Of a stretch of DNA of 64,000 nucleotides, positions 28,086-38,670 are shown in pieces. The DNA is taken from the NCBI RefSeq assembly GCF_028389875.1, contig NC_084687.1, forward strand, positions 4,686,157 through 4,750,156, written 5' to 3'. The notes beneath the pieces are model-generated. The model saw only the letters and a program-made list of their open reading frames with translations, did not search any database and was not told the origin of the DNA. The stretch's first letter is position 1; each line of letters begins with the position of its first letter. The translations under genes were made by a program, and so were the position numbers. The DNA comes from Rhea pennata (Eukaryota > Chordata > Aves > Rheiformes > Rheidae).

Positions 28086-30461
28086 GTTTCTGTATTTCAC
28101 ATGAAGCAGTTATTGGTTAAATGCATAAAAACTCCTGAAGGCAGGATTGTTTCTTTCTGGGAAAATGCTGTAAATAACAGGTTGAAAGACAACATTACGA
28201 AGTATTGGGGATGAAAACAAGAAAAGGCCGTCCTCTGGCCTCATGCAATTAAATAGCCAGGAGTCAGGGATTAATTGTAATGCTCTGCACTGATATTGCA
28301 CCCCTCACACAAAAATCTAAGTGAAAAATTTCTCAGGGCCCCTACTTGCCTGGTATCTTTCTTTAGCAGACTTTGGAGTCTATTTGCACACCACTAAGGA
28401 TTATATGGCTAGCCTATTATGAGGAGAAAATGCCACCTCATTCAGTACTCTGATGCACATGATAATTCATCAGCAAAAGCACCTGTCCACACTTACTTCC
28501 TAATGTGTTTGTTCCTTGGATTTGCTACAAAAGTGACCATAGATTGGTTGAATTATCTTGATGGCACACAGACTGAGGAGTGCAGCGCTCCCCGTGGTAT
28601 CACGCATGGTACCTACAAGTCTGAAATTCCACCATTGCCCCTATGCACATTTCCAGCTCAGCTTGGTCCAGTCTTTTCACTACAGACAGCAACACTGCAC
28701 TTTTTATCCAGACTTGCCAAGTTCTTACTCCTCTTCTCATCCAAACAATTTGGGTGAGGCATGTGTGAAGAGTTAACTAGCAGAATTCAAACTACCAACA
28801 TTAAACACTCACAGCTCCCTTCTTTCAGCTTCATCTGGACCATCAGTTTATTCACTAGGGTCCGGACCCCAGAAGTTCCTCAGCTGGAAGCCACAAGGAC
28901 TCAGCACCTCTGTGAACTCAGCCTTACATCTCCTCTTACCCTGCTAAAGGGCAGAAAGCCTGCCACGCCTCTGCTACAGAAGGGCTGGGCAGAGACAGGC
29001 ATCCCTGCCGTGGGCTGGAGCAGTGGCTGCTGCGTGGCTTGGCAGGATCTGGAATTCACCCTGGGATTCACACCCTGGAAATTCACCTACACCAACTGCA
29101 GTGAGATCCTGCGTCAGTACCACCCCCTTCATACACAATCATTTCAAGGTATTATCAAGATCTTTAATGCAATTACAGTCTGCAAGCCCTCTGCCAACAG
29201 TTTTGCCTGTCCCTGAGCCTGTTAAGGTGTAAGATAACACTCTCTTTCAATCTATGAAACTATGTTGCCTCCTACCTTTGATGATCAAGAAATTTGCTTC
29301 TGCAGACATGTTTGCTTTGAACAATCCAGCCTCCTTCTTCCGCCACCTCCTTGCTTTCCCTATCTGCTGCTGATTTTGCTGCTATCGCTGATGAAAAGCC
29401 AGTGATGTGTGGAAGCCGTGTTGCTATCCAAATCAAATAAGATCAGGACCTTTAATTTCCAGCGTGGCAGCTGTTGTTTACATTGATTTTTTTTTCTCTG
29501 AGATGCACTTATTGGTCCTTACTATGTTCTCTCTCTCCCACACATGTACTTAAACAGGAAGCAAGGGGTGGGAGTTGTAGTGTGGGGGTTTCCTGTTCTA
29601 TGGTTTCAGAAACACTTAACTGATACCAAAGCTTTGATCAAAAGATCTAACACGCAAGCTGAAGTTCAGCTAAAAGTACATATTGCTTACAACAGGAAAA
29701 CCTGAAATGTTCCCACAGTTACAGGGCTCTTGGCACGTGGTTGGTACTTTTCATGCTTTTTTAGGAAAAAAAAATGAATGGAAACACAGATTACGCTAGA
29801 CCAACTGGAAGTCACAGAAAGCAGGTTTTGCTTTCCTGGCTCTTTTTCATGGACCCTTTAGAAGCAGCTGAAGGCACATCCCCCAGGGTACCCAGGCCAC
29901 AAGTGGGAAACCACAACGCTGATGCATCTCAGGAGATAAATAAGTGTTCTTCTGAACTTTAGAACAAGGTGTTCTGAACTTGAGACCTCAGCTCCCAGGG
30001 CTGTAGCTGGCAGGGACAGTGGCTGCGGCCGGCGCTCCGGGCCCGCATGCGAGAGCTCTGACAGCATCACGCGGGCGGACTCGGGGGCGCGCAAAACCAC
30101 GCGTGGGGGGGGGGGGGCGCGAGCACGCAGGTGTGCAGCGTGCAGCGGACCGCGGGCCAGCGAGGCTCTTGCTCTGCCACCCCGCAGAGCCCCACGGGGC
30201 CCCGGTGGGCCAGGCACGAGGGCTACATGGGACCTCCGGGGGGGGAGGGGGAAGGTAGCGGCGCCACGGGCCCAGGGGACCCCCGTGGTCCCCCGGGGCC
30301 GCCGCCGGCCCGGCCCTCCACGCACTCGAGCAGGCAGCCCCGGCACCCTGATGGCCCCGCCCCCGCGCCCCGCCGGCCCCGCCCCTCCGCCCCGCCCCCG
30401 CGCCCTGACGGCCCCGCCCCCTCCGCCCCGCCCCCGCCGCGCCCCGCCCCTCCCTCCCGTC

Positions 30462-30480
30462 ACTACAAATCCCACAATGC
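30462..30480 (+). promoter_or_regulatory. ZNF143/Staf-type site
   Basis: ACTACAAATCCCACAATGC differs at only two positions from the common promoter form ACTACAATTCCCAGAATGC bound by ZNF143. It lies about 80 bp upstream of the TAF8 start codon, the usual position for this factor in TATA-less housekeeping promoters. Confidence 0.75.
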
Positions 30481-30556
30481 CCCGCGCGCGCGCCTCACCA
30501 CAGCTCCCCCTCCCCGCCCTCCCCCCTTGGCGCACGCGCACAGCCTCATATGGCTC

Positions 30557-30565
30557 CAAGATGGC
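30557..30565 (+). promoter_or_regulatory. YY1 motif over the start codon
   Basis: CAAGATGGC is the classic downstream YY1 motif, often placed just after the start site and containing the initiating ATG. Here it contains the TAF8 ATG, which suggests a very short 5' UTR. Confidence 0.7.
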
Positions 30566-33500
30566 CGAGACCGCGGCCGGCGGCTCCGGCACGGTAACGG
30601 CGGCTCCTTACCGGCGCGCGGGGCCGTTGGGGAGGGCGCGCGGCGCGGCGCGGGCGGGCCAAGGGCTCGTTCTCGCCAGCGGCGCCGAGGCGGCCGCGGT
30701 CTGCCCGTAGGGCTCGCAGGCGCCGGCTGAAGAGAGGGAGGCGCTGATTGGCTGAAGGGCTGGAGGGGGGCGGGGCTTAGCAGTGACGCTGGATTGGCTG
30801 GAGGACCGGGATGGGGGGGGGTACCGGCCCGGAGGGGAGCCCCCCCCCTTGTTCTTAAAGGGGCCGCAGCCCGTTATATGGAGCCCCAGGGAGGGGGCGT
30901 CGGGCAGCACTCTGAGCTCGGCGGGGCCGTGTGTCCGCAGAGGTCCGGCAGCAAGCAGCCCACGACGCCGGCGGATAACTACTACCTGGCGCGGCGGCGG
31001 ACGCTGCAGGTGGTGGTCAGCTCCCTGCTCACCGAGGCCGGCTTCGAGAGCGCCGAGAAGGCCGCCGTGGAGACCCTCACCGAGATGCTGCAGAGCTGTG
31101 AGTGGAGTCGCGGCCGCTTCCCCCCGTGCAGCGAGGTCGCGGCGGTGCCCCCGGCGCTTGCTTGTTTCTCGCAGTGCCCCTTCCCGAATTTGCCCTGTTC
31201 CGTTTGGCTCGTGCAGGTGGTTTCAGCACGAGTAGAAAGCTGGGCCGGTGCTTGGAGTGTACCCCTGGGCTCGCAGACTTCTGCGGTGGCGAGCAGCTTG
31301 CTCGAACTCAGAAGCATTTAATTGTTTTCCTTGGTGAGCATCAGACATCTAAACCGCTTTGGGAACCTGTCCCTGGGTGTGTGAGGTGGGAGTTGCAGCA
31401 CCATGTATTTCATGGAGATGCCACCAGAATAAATAGAGAAAAGTCCCAGGTAGTTGGTTTGTTTCAGCCTTGAAACTCTACTCCTATGTTTCTGAGTGGT
31501 GTGCCCAGGATCTCCAGTTGCATGTTTTGCTGGTTTTGTTTGTGCTTGTGGACTGATATGCCAAACATTTTGCTATTGCACTTATGGAAAACATTTGACT
31601 GATCTTTACTGTCTCCATACTTTGCACATGTTTTAAGTTTAAATATGCAAATTATAAGACTGGATTTCAAGAGCTGTTTTTCTTTTCTTAATAGATTTGC
31701 TAAAAATAACCTGAAAATCGGGTGTCTAAAGCCAGGATTGGGCTGATATAAATCTGTAGTTACTATCTGGAAAGAATATATGGTGCTATTTCTTTCCCAG
31801 ATATTTCTGAAATTGGAAGAAGTGCCAAGTCCTACTGTGAACATACAGCCAGAACGCAGCCAACACTCTCTGATATAGTGGTTACGTTAGTTGAAATGGG
31901 TGAGTAGCTGACTGGTCTCAGTAATTTCCGCTGCCTGTGTTGCAGAGGATTTGGATGTGTTATCTTGGGAGGAAAATCTTTTCCCCCGTCTTTCTAGTGT
32001 TTGTGTGATGCCCACTGTCCTGAGTGAGTATCAGCATCTTCTCAGACGGGCACTGAGCTCAGTGGCTGCAGCCCCATACTGCACATGAGGGGTTTTGGTG
32101 TAGCAGAATGGCAGTTTCTTGGGACAGGGGAGAACAACTCTGTGCTACTCTGACACCTGCTCAGCTTGGGGTTGCTTTTTTCCTGCTTTCTATGCATTTG
32201 GCTTTCTTCAGCTAGAAATTGCTAAACTTCAGTTCTTGTGGAAATGGCAAAGGCTACTAATGGAACTGAGGATGAGAACAGTCCAGCTGTTCAGGGAAGG
32301 GCCTTATTTAGGTGCTCAACTCTCTCTGTTGTGGATCCAGTAAAAATGTAAACAGTGCACAATTTTCATTCATATGTACAGCAGAGCCCTTGGCAAAATT
32401 CTGCCTGACTTCTTTCTGAATGGAATAAGGCCTAGGAGGAGGAATTTTTGACAGGACAAACTCCTGATGTGATTTCTGTTTCCTTTTCTGTTTCAGGGTT
32501 CAATGTAGAAACACTTCCCGCATATGCCAAGCGTTCCCAGAGAATGGTCATCACTGCCCGTACGTGGGAGAGCTCTTCTCTTTGTACCTAGGAAATTGGA
32601 AATAATTTGGTGTTCCCATCTGGCATCCAGAAAGCCCATGCTCCTTGGATGAGTGATGCAGTGTATTGCTTCTGGATGTGCAGCTCACGTTAAAGGATTT
32701 CTGTAATGACTATGTAATCAGTGAAGGAAGGATACCCTCCAACAAATCGGCATCAGTTGCCTTTCCTTTAGCATCCTTATTGCTCACAAAACTCTGAAGA
32801 TGGTTTTGTTTTCCATGTACAGGAGAGAGGGCTTGAGTAACCCTCGTTCCCTTGTAGGATGCCAGACATGGCCGTAAGTGACTGTTGCTTATGGGAAATA
32901 CTCTGTTCCTTTTACAGGACCTAGAATCATGGGTCACAGCTCAGTGTAGGTTAGCACTTCTTTATGCCTGATACTTGACAGAATGATGCTGGCTGATCTG
33001 TTTGTGCATGTTTTTTGAACTGTAGCTCCTGTGACAAACCAACCTGTGACTCCCAAAGCCCTGACAGCTGGACAAAACAAGCCACATCCATCCCATATCC
33101 CTGGCCACTTCCCTGAGTTTCCAGATCCTCACACCTACATCAAGACGCCAGTGAGTGAAAAAGACCTATGTGTCATTTGGGGTTTGTCTTAAGTCAATGG
33201 CATCAGTAGTTGGTGTATAAGTATTGTTACTATGGTGCTGGTGTTTTTATCCAAGGCATCAGTTCTCCTGACTTCATGCATCGCTTAACATTCGCGAGTC
33301 ACCCTTGCTGTAGATTTTAGGCTGGCCGACGTGTAGCTCTCTGAAAGGCCGTGCATGTTGAAGGTCTATGTTTGCCTGTAGCTTCTGAATCTTAGTAATG
33401 TTTTAAACTTCAGTTGACAGCACTGCATCCAGTAACTGATCTTTTTTCCCCTTCACTGCTCCACAGACCTATCGGGAGCCGGTTTCTGATTATCAGGTCC

Positions 33501-35209
33501 TACGGGAAAAGGCAGCATCTCAAAGACGCGATGTAGAAAGAGCTCTCACACGCTTCATGGCAAAGACAGGAGAAACACAGAGTCTCTTCAAAGATGATGT
33601 TAGCACGTTCCCATGTGAGTTATCTAGGACACTTAGTGCCCAGTTCTCTGGCTGAGTATACCTTTATAGTTCCTGTTACTGCAGGAAGTGAGCACTGGAG
33701 GATCGTGTTTTGTTTGCCCTGCCAAGGAAAGGAGGGAAATGAGGAATTTTCTATTATAAACAGGGATGAAGACACAGGGTTCAGAATGAAAGCTAGTTCT
33801 GCCAAGTCACAGGTTCCCACCTTAAACAAAGGCTTATCCTTTTTCCTGATGCTGCAGAAGGCCTTGGCTGATAGGTGCTCTATTCCAGGCCTCCTGTGTG
33901 CTCCCCCCAATCCTGTCTGATGCTCTGTGTAACTGAGCAAGTCGGTTCCTCTCTCAGTTGCCCTGACATTTCTGTGCTAGTCAGTGATGATGAGCACTGC
34001 AGGATTTCCTCTTCTCACAGTCAGGCTTTTGCTCTATTTTGCTGACTGCAAAGCAGTGATGAGAATTTTCACCTTTCCAAAGCTCACAGGGAGCATAGAT
34101 GTCTAAGGGGGACTAAGTGAAGCTTCTAGAAGTGAGGCAATTGAACTTTTATGAAGGTCAGGAAGGAACTTCTTGTATTTGTATGATGTGCCCTTGATTG
34201 GAAACAGAAAAAGGGCTTTGAGTCAGAAAATAGGAAATTAGAGGCTGCCCTTTTTCAGGGCCTCGTATTTCATTCCTGACCCCTGGGAGTGTCAGGAAGA
34301 GTGTGTGTGAATGACAGTGAGGGATTGTTTAAAACTTGAACCAGTGGGAGTGTTTGGTCTTTAAGTAATTGATTATCTTTGTGCTTCACACCTCTGAGTT
34401 GAGGAGGCTTCTCCCAACTTGCTGACTCTTATTTTCTCCAATCCTAGTGATTGCTGCTAGGCCTTTCACAGTACCCTACCTGACTGCTCTTCTTCCCTCC
34501 GAGCTGGAAATGCAGCAAATGGAAGAAACAGATTCGTCTGAACAAGACGATCAGACAGACACAGAGAACCTCCCCCTCCATATGAGCACGGTATGCCCAG
34601 CTTCAGAGATCAAGGTCCCTTGGGCCTGACTTTCTTAAACATGAAACCTGATTCTGCTTTGTTTGTCTTCCTTGCAGCTGGGCAGAGTGGGTGGAAAATG
34701 GCAATGTGGGTTGCATTTTATAGCACCTCCCCAGGTGTAAATGACTAACACTGTTATGGTTCCCTAATGTTCTGCAGGGTGCACTGTGTAATGAGGTTAT
34801 TTGATGCTGGATCATGTTTTTTCAGGGAAACCTTCATTTCAGTGTTAGAGGAGAGAGGACTCTCATAAGATCTCACACTGTTCTCAGAGAGATCTACCTG
34901 TGTCAGAAATCAGAAGTCTGCACTTTTAATGCAGCGCCTTGTGTGCTCCAGTTTGCGTTGACTGCTTCTTACCTCTTTTGCCCATAGGCTCTGTAGTGTT
35001 TGAACTCCTAAACCATTTCTAGCCTAACGCCTAACTTTATTTATGCTTCTATTTTTGTGTAACAGGATGATTCAGGACCTGAAAAAGAAAATGCTTCAGT
35101 GCTACAGCAGAACACCTCCCTACCAGGCAGCCGGAATGGGGAGGACAATGTGATTGACAACCCTTACCTCCGGCCAGTGAAAAAGCCCAAGATCCGCAGA
35201 AAGAAGTGA
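30561..35209 (+). CDS. TAF8: TAF8, TFIID subunit 8 (303 aa, eight exons)
   Basis: Coding exons: 30561-30593, 30941-31097, 31801-31899, 32497-32559, 33026-33150, 33467-33614, 34448-34590, 35066-35209. All introns are GT-AG, phases join and the total is 912 bases including TGA, close to the human 310 aa. TAF8 pairs with TAF10 in TFIID and helps nuclear import and promoter recognition. Visible parts: an Ala/Gly-rich N-terminus; a histone fold at about residues 20-95 (starts NYYLARRRTLQVVVSSLL, ends near TLVEMGF); a Pro-rich linker (about 110-155) with PDPHTYIKTPTYREP; an acidic Glu/Gln/Asp stretch near 225-250; and a basic C-terminus PVKKPKIRRKK, the nuclear localisation signal, which ends the protein. 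Mammalian TAF8 carries a few further residues. The start sits in a YY1 motif and matches the family N-terminus. Identity is secure by resemblance to the known vertebrate protein; no damage is visible. Confidence 0.97.
30747..30799 (-). promoter_or_regulatory. Paired reverse CCAAT boxes in TAF8 intron 1
   Basis: ATTGGCT occurs at 30747-30753 and again at 30793-30799, 46 bp apart, with a GC box and a TGACGC motif between and beside them. This is the layout of NF-Y-type promoters and may mark an alternative start upstream of exon 2. Confidence 0.4.
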
Positions 35210-36075
35210 AGTGTAGCTAGCTGACTGCTCAGAGGAAGTGGAGCCCAGTTCTCTGGCTGTCCTGGCAGATCACCTCTGCTGCTGTGGGTGAGGGGCATGA
35301 CAGGAGACAGAAGAGGCAATCAGGCTGGTAGAGTGGCAGAAGCAGAAATATGATCTCTCTCTCTCTCCTACACTCTCATCCTGGTTTGAAATGCTCCCTC
35401 TTCCCCTCCACTCCTGCTGACTTGGAATGGTGAATCGTCAATTCTTAAAAGCGTTGGAGGCCACTTGGTTACAGATAGGAACTGTTCCTTCTCTTTGACT
35501 GGCTTTACTCTCTAAGGAGAAAGGGCACAAGGGTTCTTGCTGCTTAGTGCTTCCCAGCAGGCACTACAGAATACACGGGCATAATTTGTTTGTGTCTGTC
35601 TCACAGATTAGAAGAGAATCTTCTGCAATTGACCTCGTCTGGCCTTACAATCTAAGGAGCATGTGTAACAGAGACAGAAAAAGCCTAGAGAGGTTTTCTG
35701 TTTTTAAAATGTCTGTATTGTTGGCAGGTGAAAGCAAATAGACTCTTCTTTTATAAACTGAAGGCGTCTGATATCTTGGTAAGAGAACAAAGTGTAAATA
35801 CAGAGCTAAGATGGCTTTTTATGTTCACTTTTCTGACTGCAGCTGCACTTCTAACTTAAAAGCACTAAGTGTAGTGTTTACACTGCCCTGCTTTCAGATT
35901 GTTTTTTAGCAGTATGAATGGTAAGATTTAACAGCTGCTTCAGGCCATTTTTCAGTTCCATTGTTAGTTTCAACACAGCACAAATCCTTTGAGACTTCAT
36001 GCCTTCGCCAGCTATTTGAAAGATGCTGTGCTGAAAACCTTGGAATATGAAATAAAGCTGTATTGATTACAGTCC
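35210..36075 (+). other. TAF8 3' UTR
   Basis: An AATAAA signal at 36051-36056, followed by a T/G-rich stretch, is the probable end of the TAF8 transcript, giving a 3' UTR of about 0.85 kb. A second AATAAA at 36943-36948 could serve a longer form. Open frames in this interval are short and unsupported. Confidence 0.65.
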
Positions 36076-38108
36076 ACAGGGCCATTCTGTTGATCACACT
36101 TTTTTATTTTGTTCTTTCTCAGATATGGGCTTTTATCTACAGAATTCTCCCCCTACTCCCCTGCCTTCTACCCCTGTCCTAAGCATAAGCTTCCTTTTCA
36201 GCAGTGAAAACGAACTATGATGAGAGTATTGTAATCATTAGCTGGTTTTGGAGGCCTTTCCTTTAATCATCTTTCAACCTTGGGCAAAATACAGGTTGAC
36301 TTCCTTTGACAAAAGGCTCCTGTTTGGTCCAGGCTCCCAAGCATGATTAAATGAGGTGGATTCAGTAGTCCCTACTACCACTCAGCTTTTTCTCATTCAT
36401 GCTAGTTTAAAATCTCTTTATGCAGTAGTTAAGACTACATCTTTCTTGTAGATCAAACATGGTCCTGAGAGGCAGCAAAGGCTATGAAACTGCCTGCTAC
36501 AAATTGCCAGACTACTTTTTGCTTCCCAGAATAATAGCTAAGTGCAGGAAGTCTGTTGCAGTCAAGGGGTAGATAAAAGTTATGTGTATATGTGTTCACC
36601 TCAGTTCAGTTAAACAGTTCTCGCAGGCCTCCCTCTTCCCCAGGTGGCATCACTCAGGGAGGAGGTAGAAAAGGAGGAGGAATTGTTTCAGTGGAAACAG
36701 GCATTCTTGCCAAACAATCTGAAATGACATCTCTAGCAAGAGTCCTGCGTGTGCCATTGTCATTCCTGCTGGTGCCTTGGTTGTACAGAATAATGAATGT
36801 ACAGAGATACATTGTGTATGTATGTGTATATAAAAACTTATATCTATTTTTCTTTACTTGAATTATGCATTTTTCGTAATTACAAAATCCCTCGCTGGGT
36901 AGGGGAAAAATGTAGAGTGAAAATAGTAATTTTTATGTTCATAATAAAATTTCTTTTATGTCCTACAAGGAAAACTGATTGAGTCCTTGGAATTTGGAAA
37001 GAGTGGAAAAGCATGTGAATGGAGCCCAGCTATGTGTTCACTTGGGTCTTGGCAGAGCTCTTGCAGAGCATTCAGGAGTCTTGTTCTTCCCTCTGCATCT
37101 CTTCCTTACGCCACACAAGACTTGGCAGCTGAGAAAGTTGGGATTTTCCTAACACAAACTTTGTTTCATTAGAAATATGCTCGCTGAAGACAAAGTGCCT
37201 ATTGAGGTATCATCAATTTTGTAAAAACTTCATTAGATGGTTTTTCCAATCACAAGTGGAACATTTGGTGGAGAAGGGTTGCAGAATTCTAGGTACTGCT
37301 TTTACATCTTTCTTTCATACACATCTATTTTTTTCCTAATTAGAAAATGAGATAGAGGGAGGTGAGATACGCAGCATCAGCCATGAAGACGGTGGTGGAC
37401 CTGGAAACAACCATAAAAGCCAGGCCTTAGGAGAATAGCTTCCAGTGAGTCATGCTTTCACCTTTGAAAGGTTGTCCCAAAAGAGCAAATGAGAATCAGC
37501 AACTGCATCCCTTCTGGACAGCTGCAACTGCAAAGTAGCCTCTTGTGGTTGTAAGGGAAGGGGCCAATGTGTAGAGGGAAAAAAGGCTTTGAGCAGCTGT
37601 TGCAGTGGGACAGAAAGTGGGAAACCAGAAGAATGTATTTTGGTTGTGTTATTGAAATCACACTACATGTGAAATTGCTACAGAAACGGCTAAAGAGCTA
37701 CAGAAATTATGAAGTCTGCTTTGTGATCAGTGGCTAGATTGAATATTGCTTGTTATTAATATTCCCCTGAGATGTGCAGGTATGGGCATGTATGTGTGCA
37801 TGAAGGTATGTCTATATAGGTCCTAAGGTCTGAGTTGTACATTACAAAAACAAATGATGATCAGACCAGGACCTTTCTGTTTCAGATGACACTTGTTTTC
37901 ATGGCCATGTTCTTCACGAGCAGCGCGAAGCTTGCTCTATGCTCAGAAACGACTTCCTCACGTCAGTAGGTACAAAGCTAAGAGTGCAGAAGCACATCTT
38001 GCAGGCCATCTGGTCTGTCTTTTTCCAGCACAGTACTCTTCGCCTGGGATATATTACTGCGTGCTGATTTAAAATTGTTGTGGACTGTGCTTTATTCTCT
38101 TTTCACAG
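36076..38108. other. Intergenic between TAF8 and the chitinase relic
   Basis: I looked for chitinase-type exons on the + strand here (for example the WVGYDN and DxxDxDxE segments) and found none. One open stretch at about 37.886-37.969 kb follows a 'tttcag' and reads as a hydrophobic leader (MTLVFMAMFF...), but it has no good donor. Confidence 0.5.
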
Positions 38109-38238
38109 ATGTGTTTTCTGAAGGCTCATGGTGGAGGAGCTATGGTCTGGGCCCCTGGCAGGGGTGACTTTCGTGACTCTTTCAGCGGAGCGAGAAGCTA
38201 CCTGCTGCTCTTGAGGTTGAAGTCTTCACCTCTCCCAG
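38109..38238 (+). pseudogene. Lone GH18 chitinase-family exon (OVGP1/CHIA-like relic)
   Basis: After the acceptor 'tctcttttcacag' an open exon reads FLKAHGGGAMVW, then GDFRDSF, then YLLLLRLK, and ends CCCAG|GTGAAG. This follows the penultimate exon of chitinases (WLKxNxxGGAMVW...DDFxGxFC...PLxxxLK). It is 130 bases, while the same exon of the CHIA-like gene in this window is 142; both start in phase 0 and leave one base over, so four codons are missing. The family Cys after F is Ser. No other chitinase exon was found on this strand. It points toward PIFO from the opposite side, the position and orientation of OVGP1 in mammals. Likely a decayed OVGP1-type gene; a functional short gene seems unlikely. 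Confidence 0.6.
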
Positions 38239-38339
38239 GTGAAGACTGGCAGCGCTGCCGATTTGGCGTCTCTGTGGTGCTGGCGAGGGGTAGATTTGGG
38301 GGGGGGGGAAGCCCCCTGTGTTGGTACGGGGGTGGGGAG

Positions 38340-38410
38340 GGAGGGTAGCCATTTTGGTGAGGGCCGCGCTGTGAGGCGTCTCCATGGCGACGCAGAGAAG
38401 ATGGCGGCCG
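38340..38410 (+). promoter_or_regulatory. CpG-rich promoter with RFX-like and YY1 motifs
   Basis: Within a CpG-rich patch (about 38.24-38.66 kb) lie GCCATTTT (38348-38355, reverse YY1 type), GTCTCCATGGCGAC (38378-38391, close to the RFX X-box palindrome GTTGCCATGGCAAC) and AAGATGGCGGCC (38399-38410, canonical YY1 downstream element). The arrangement is that of a TATA-less promoter firing to the right. Confidence 0.5.
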
Positions 38411-38522
38411 CAGAGGCAGGCCGCAGAGGGCCCGCTTGGCCAAGTCCCACAGGCCGGGGGCACCCACTGCTCTTCCCCTCCTTGCTGGCCTTTTTTTCCA
38501 TAAATAGATGGCATGATACCAG
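38401..38522 (+). CDS. Candidate first coding exon of an unidentified gene
   Basis: An ATG inside a YY1-type AAGATGGCGGC element opens a 40-codon frame starting MAAAEAGRRGPAW and running to a good donor, CCAG|GTAAGC. CpG context and donor make a real first exon plausible. I recognise no protein and could not find downstream exons on the + strand. A transcript would run antisense through PIFO. It could equally be a non-coding first exon. Confidence 0.3.
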
Positions 38523-38565
38523 GTAAGCACAGGCAGAAGTGACAAATGCCTCTTTTTGAAGAGAT

Positions 38566-38571
38566 TTTATT
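38566..38571 (-). terminator. PIFO polyadenylation signal
   Basis: AATAAA on the minus strand, 100 bp past the PIFO stop codon. The PIFO transcript therefore ends right at the CpG-rich promoter patch. Confidence 0.6.
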
Positions 38572-38670
38572 TTGGGAGGCAGAGTGGTGTGGACAAATGT
38601 CTCCAGAAGAGCAGGGGGTTTGGGAAGAAGCCCGAGGCGGCTGCCGGAGCGGGAAGGGGGGTGTTGCGGC

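Larger units (their letters stand above)
21736..29980. other. Intergenic, no gene recognised
   Basis: No exon could be supported. The block contains two perfect hairpins near 23.4 kb, three MIR-like fragments, an AAT/AAAT simple run at 24.68-24.72 kb, paired poly-T and poly-A tracts near 25.84-25.91 kb, and a candidate CTCF-like motif near 25.08 kb. It ends at the TAF8 CpG island. Confidence 0.6.
29985..31150. promoter_or_regulatory. CpG island / TAF8 promoter region
   Basis: A sharp rise in GC and CpG begins just before 30.0 kb and ends in TAF8 intron 2. From about 30.34 to 30.46 kb the sequence is a partly tandem array of CCCCGCCC boxes (at least eight Sp1/KLF-type sites). G-runs (about 30.107-30.117, 30.24 and 30.815 kb) may form secondary structure. 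The long open frames on both strands here are composition artefacts. The island extends about 550 bp upstream of the TAF8 start codon, so a divergent transcript is possible, but no minus-strand splice donor convinced me. Confidence 0.85.

Noticed and set aside
28761-29216. Open frame of 151 codons on the + strand
   Set aside because: No recognisable domain, no exon boundaries and no neighbouring exons.
29858-30592. Open frame of 244 codons on the minus strand at the CpG island
   Set aside because: Its composition is almost entirely Gly, Arg, Ala and Pro from GC-rich DNA, it overlaps the TAF8 promoter, and other frames are equally open.
37886-37969. Leader-like stretch MTLVFMAMFFTSSAKLALCS after a 'tttcag' on the + strand
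   Set aside because: It could be a signal peptide of the chitinase relic, but it does not match chitinase leaders and ends at TAG without a good donor. Noted only.
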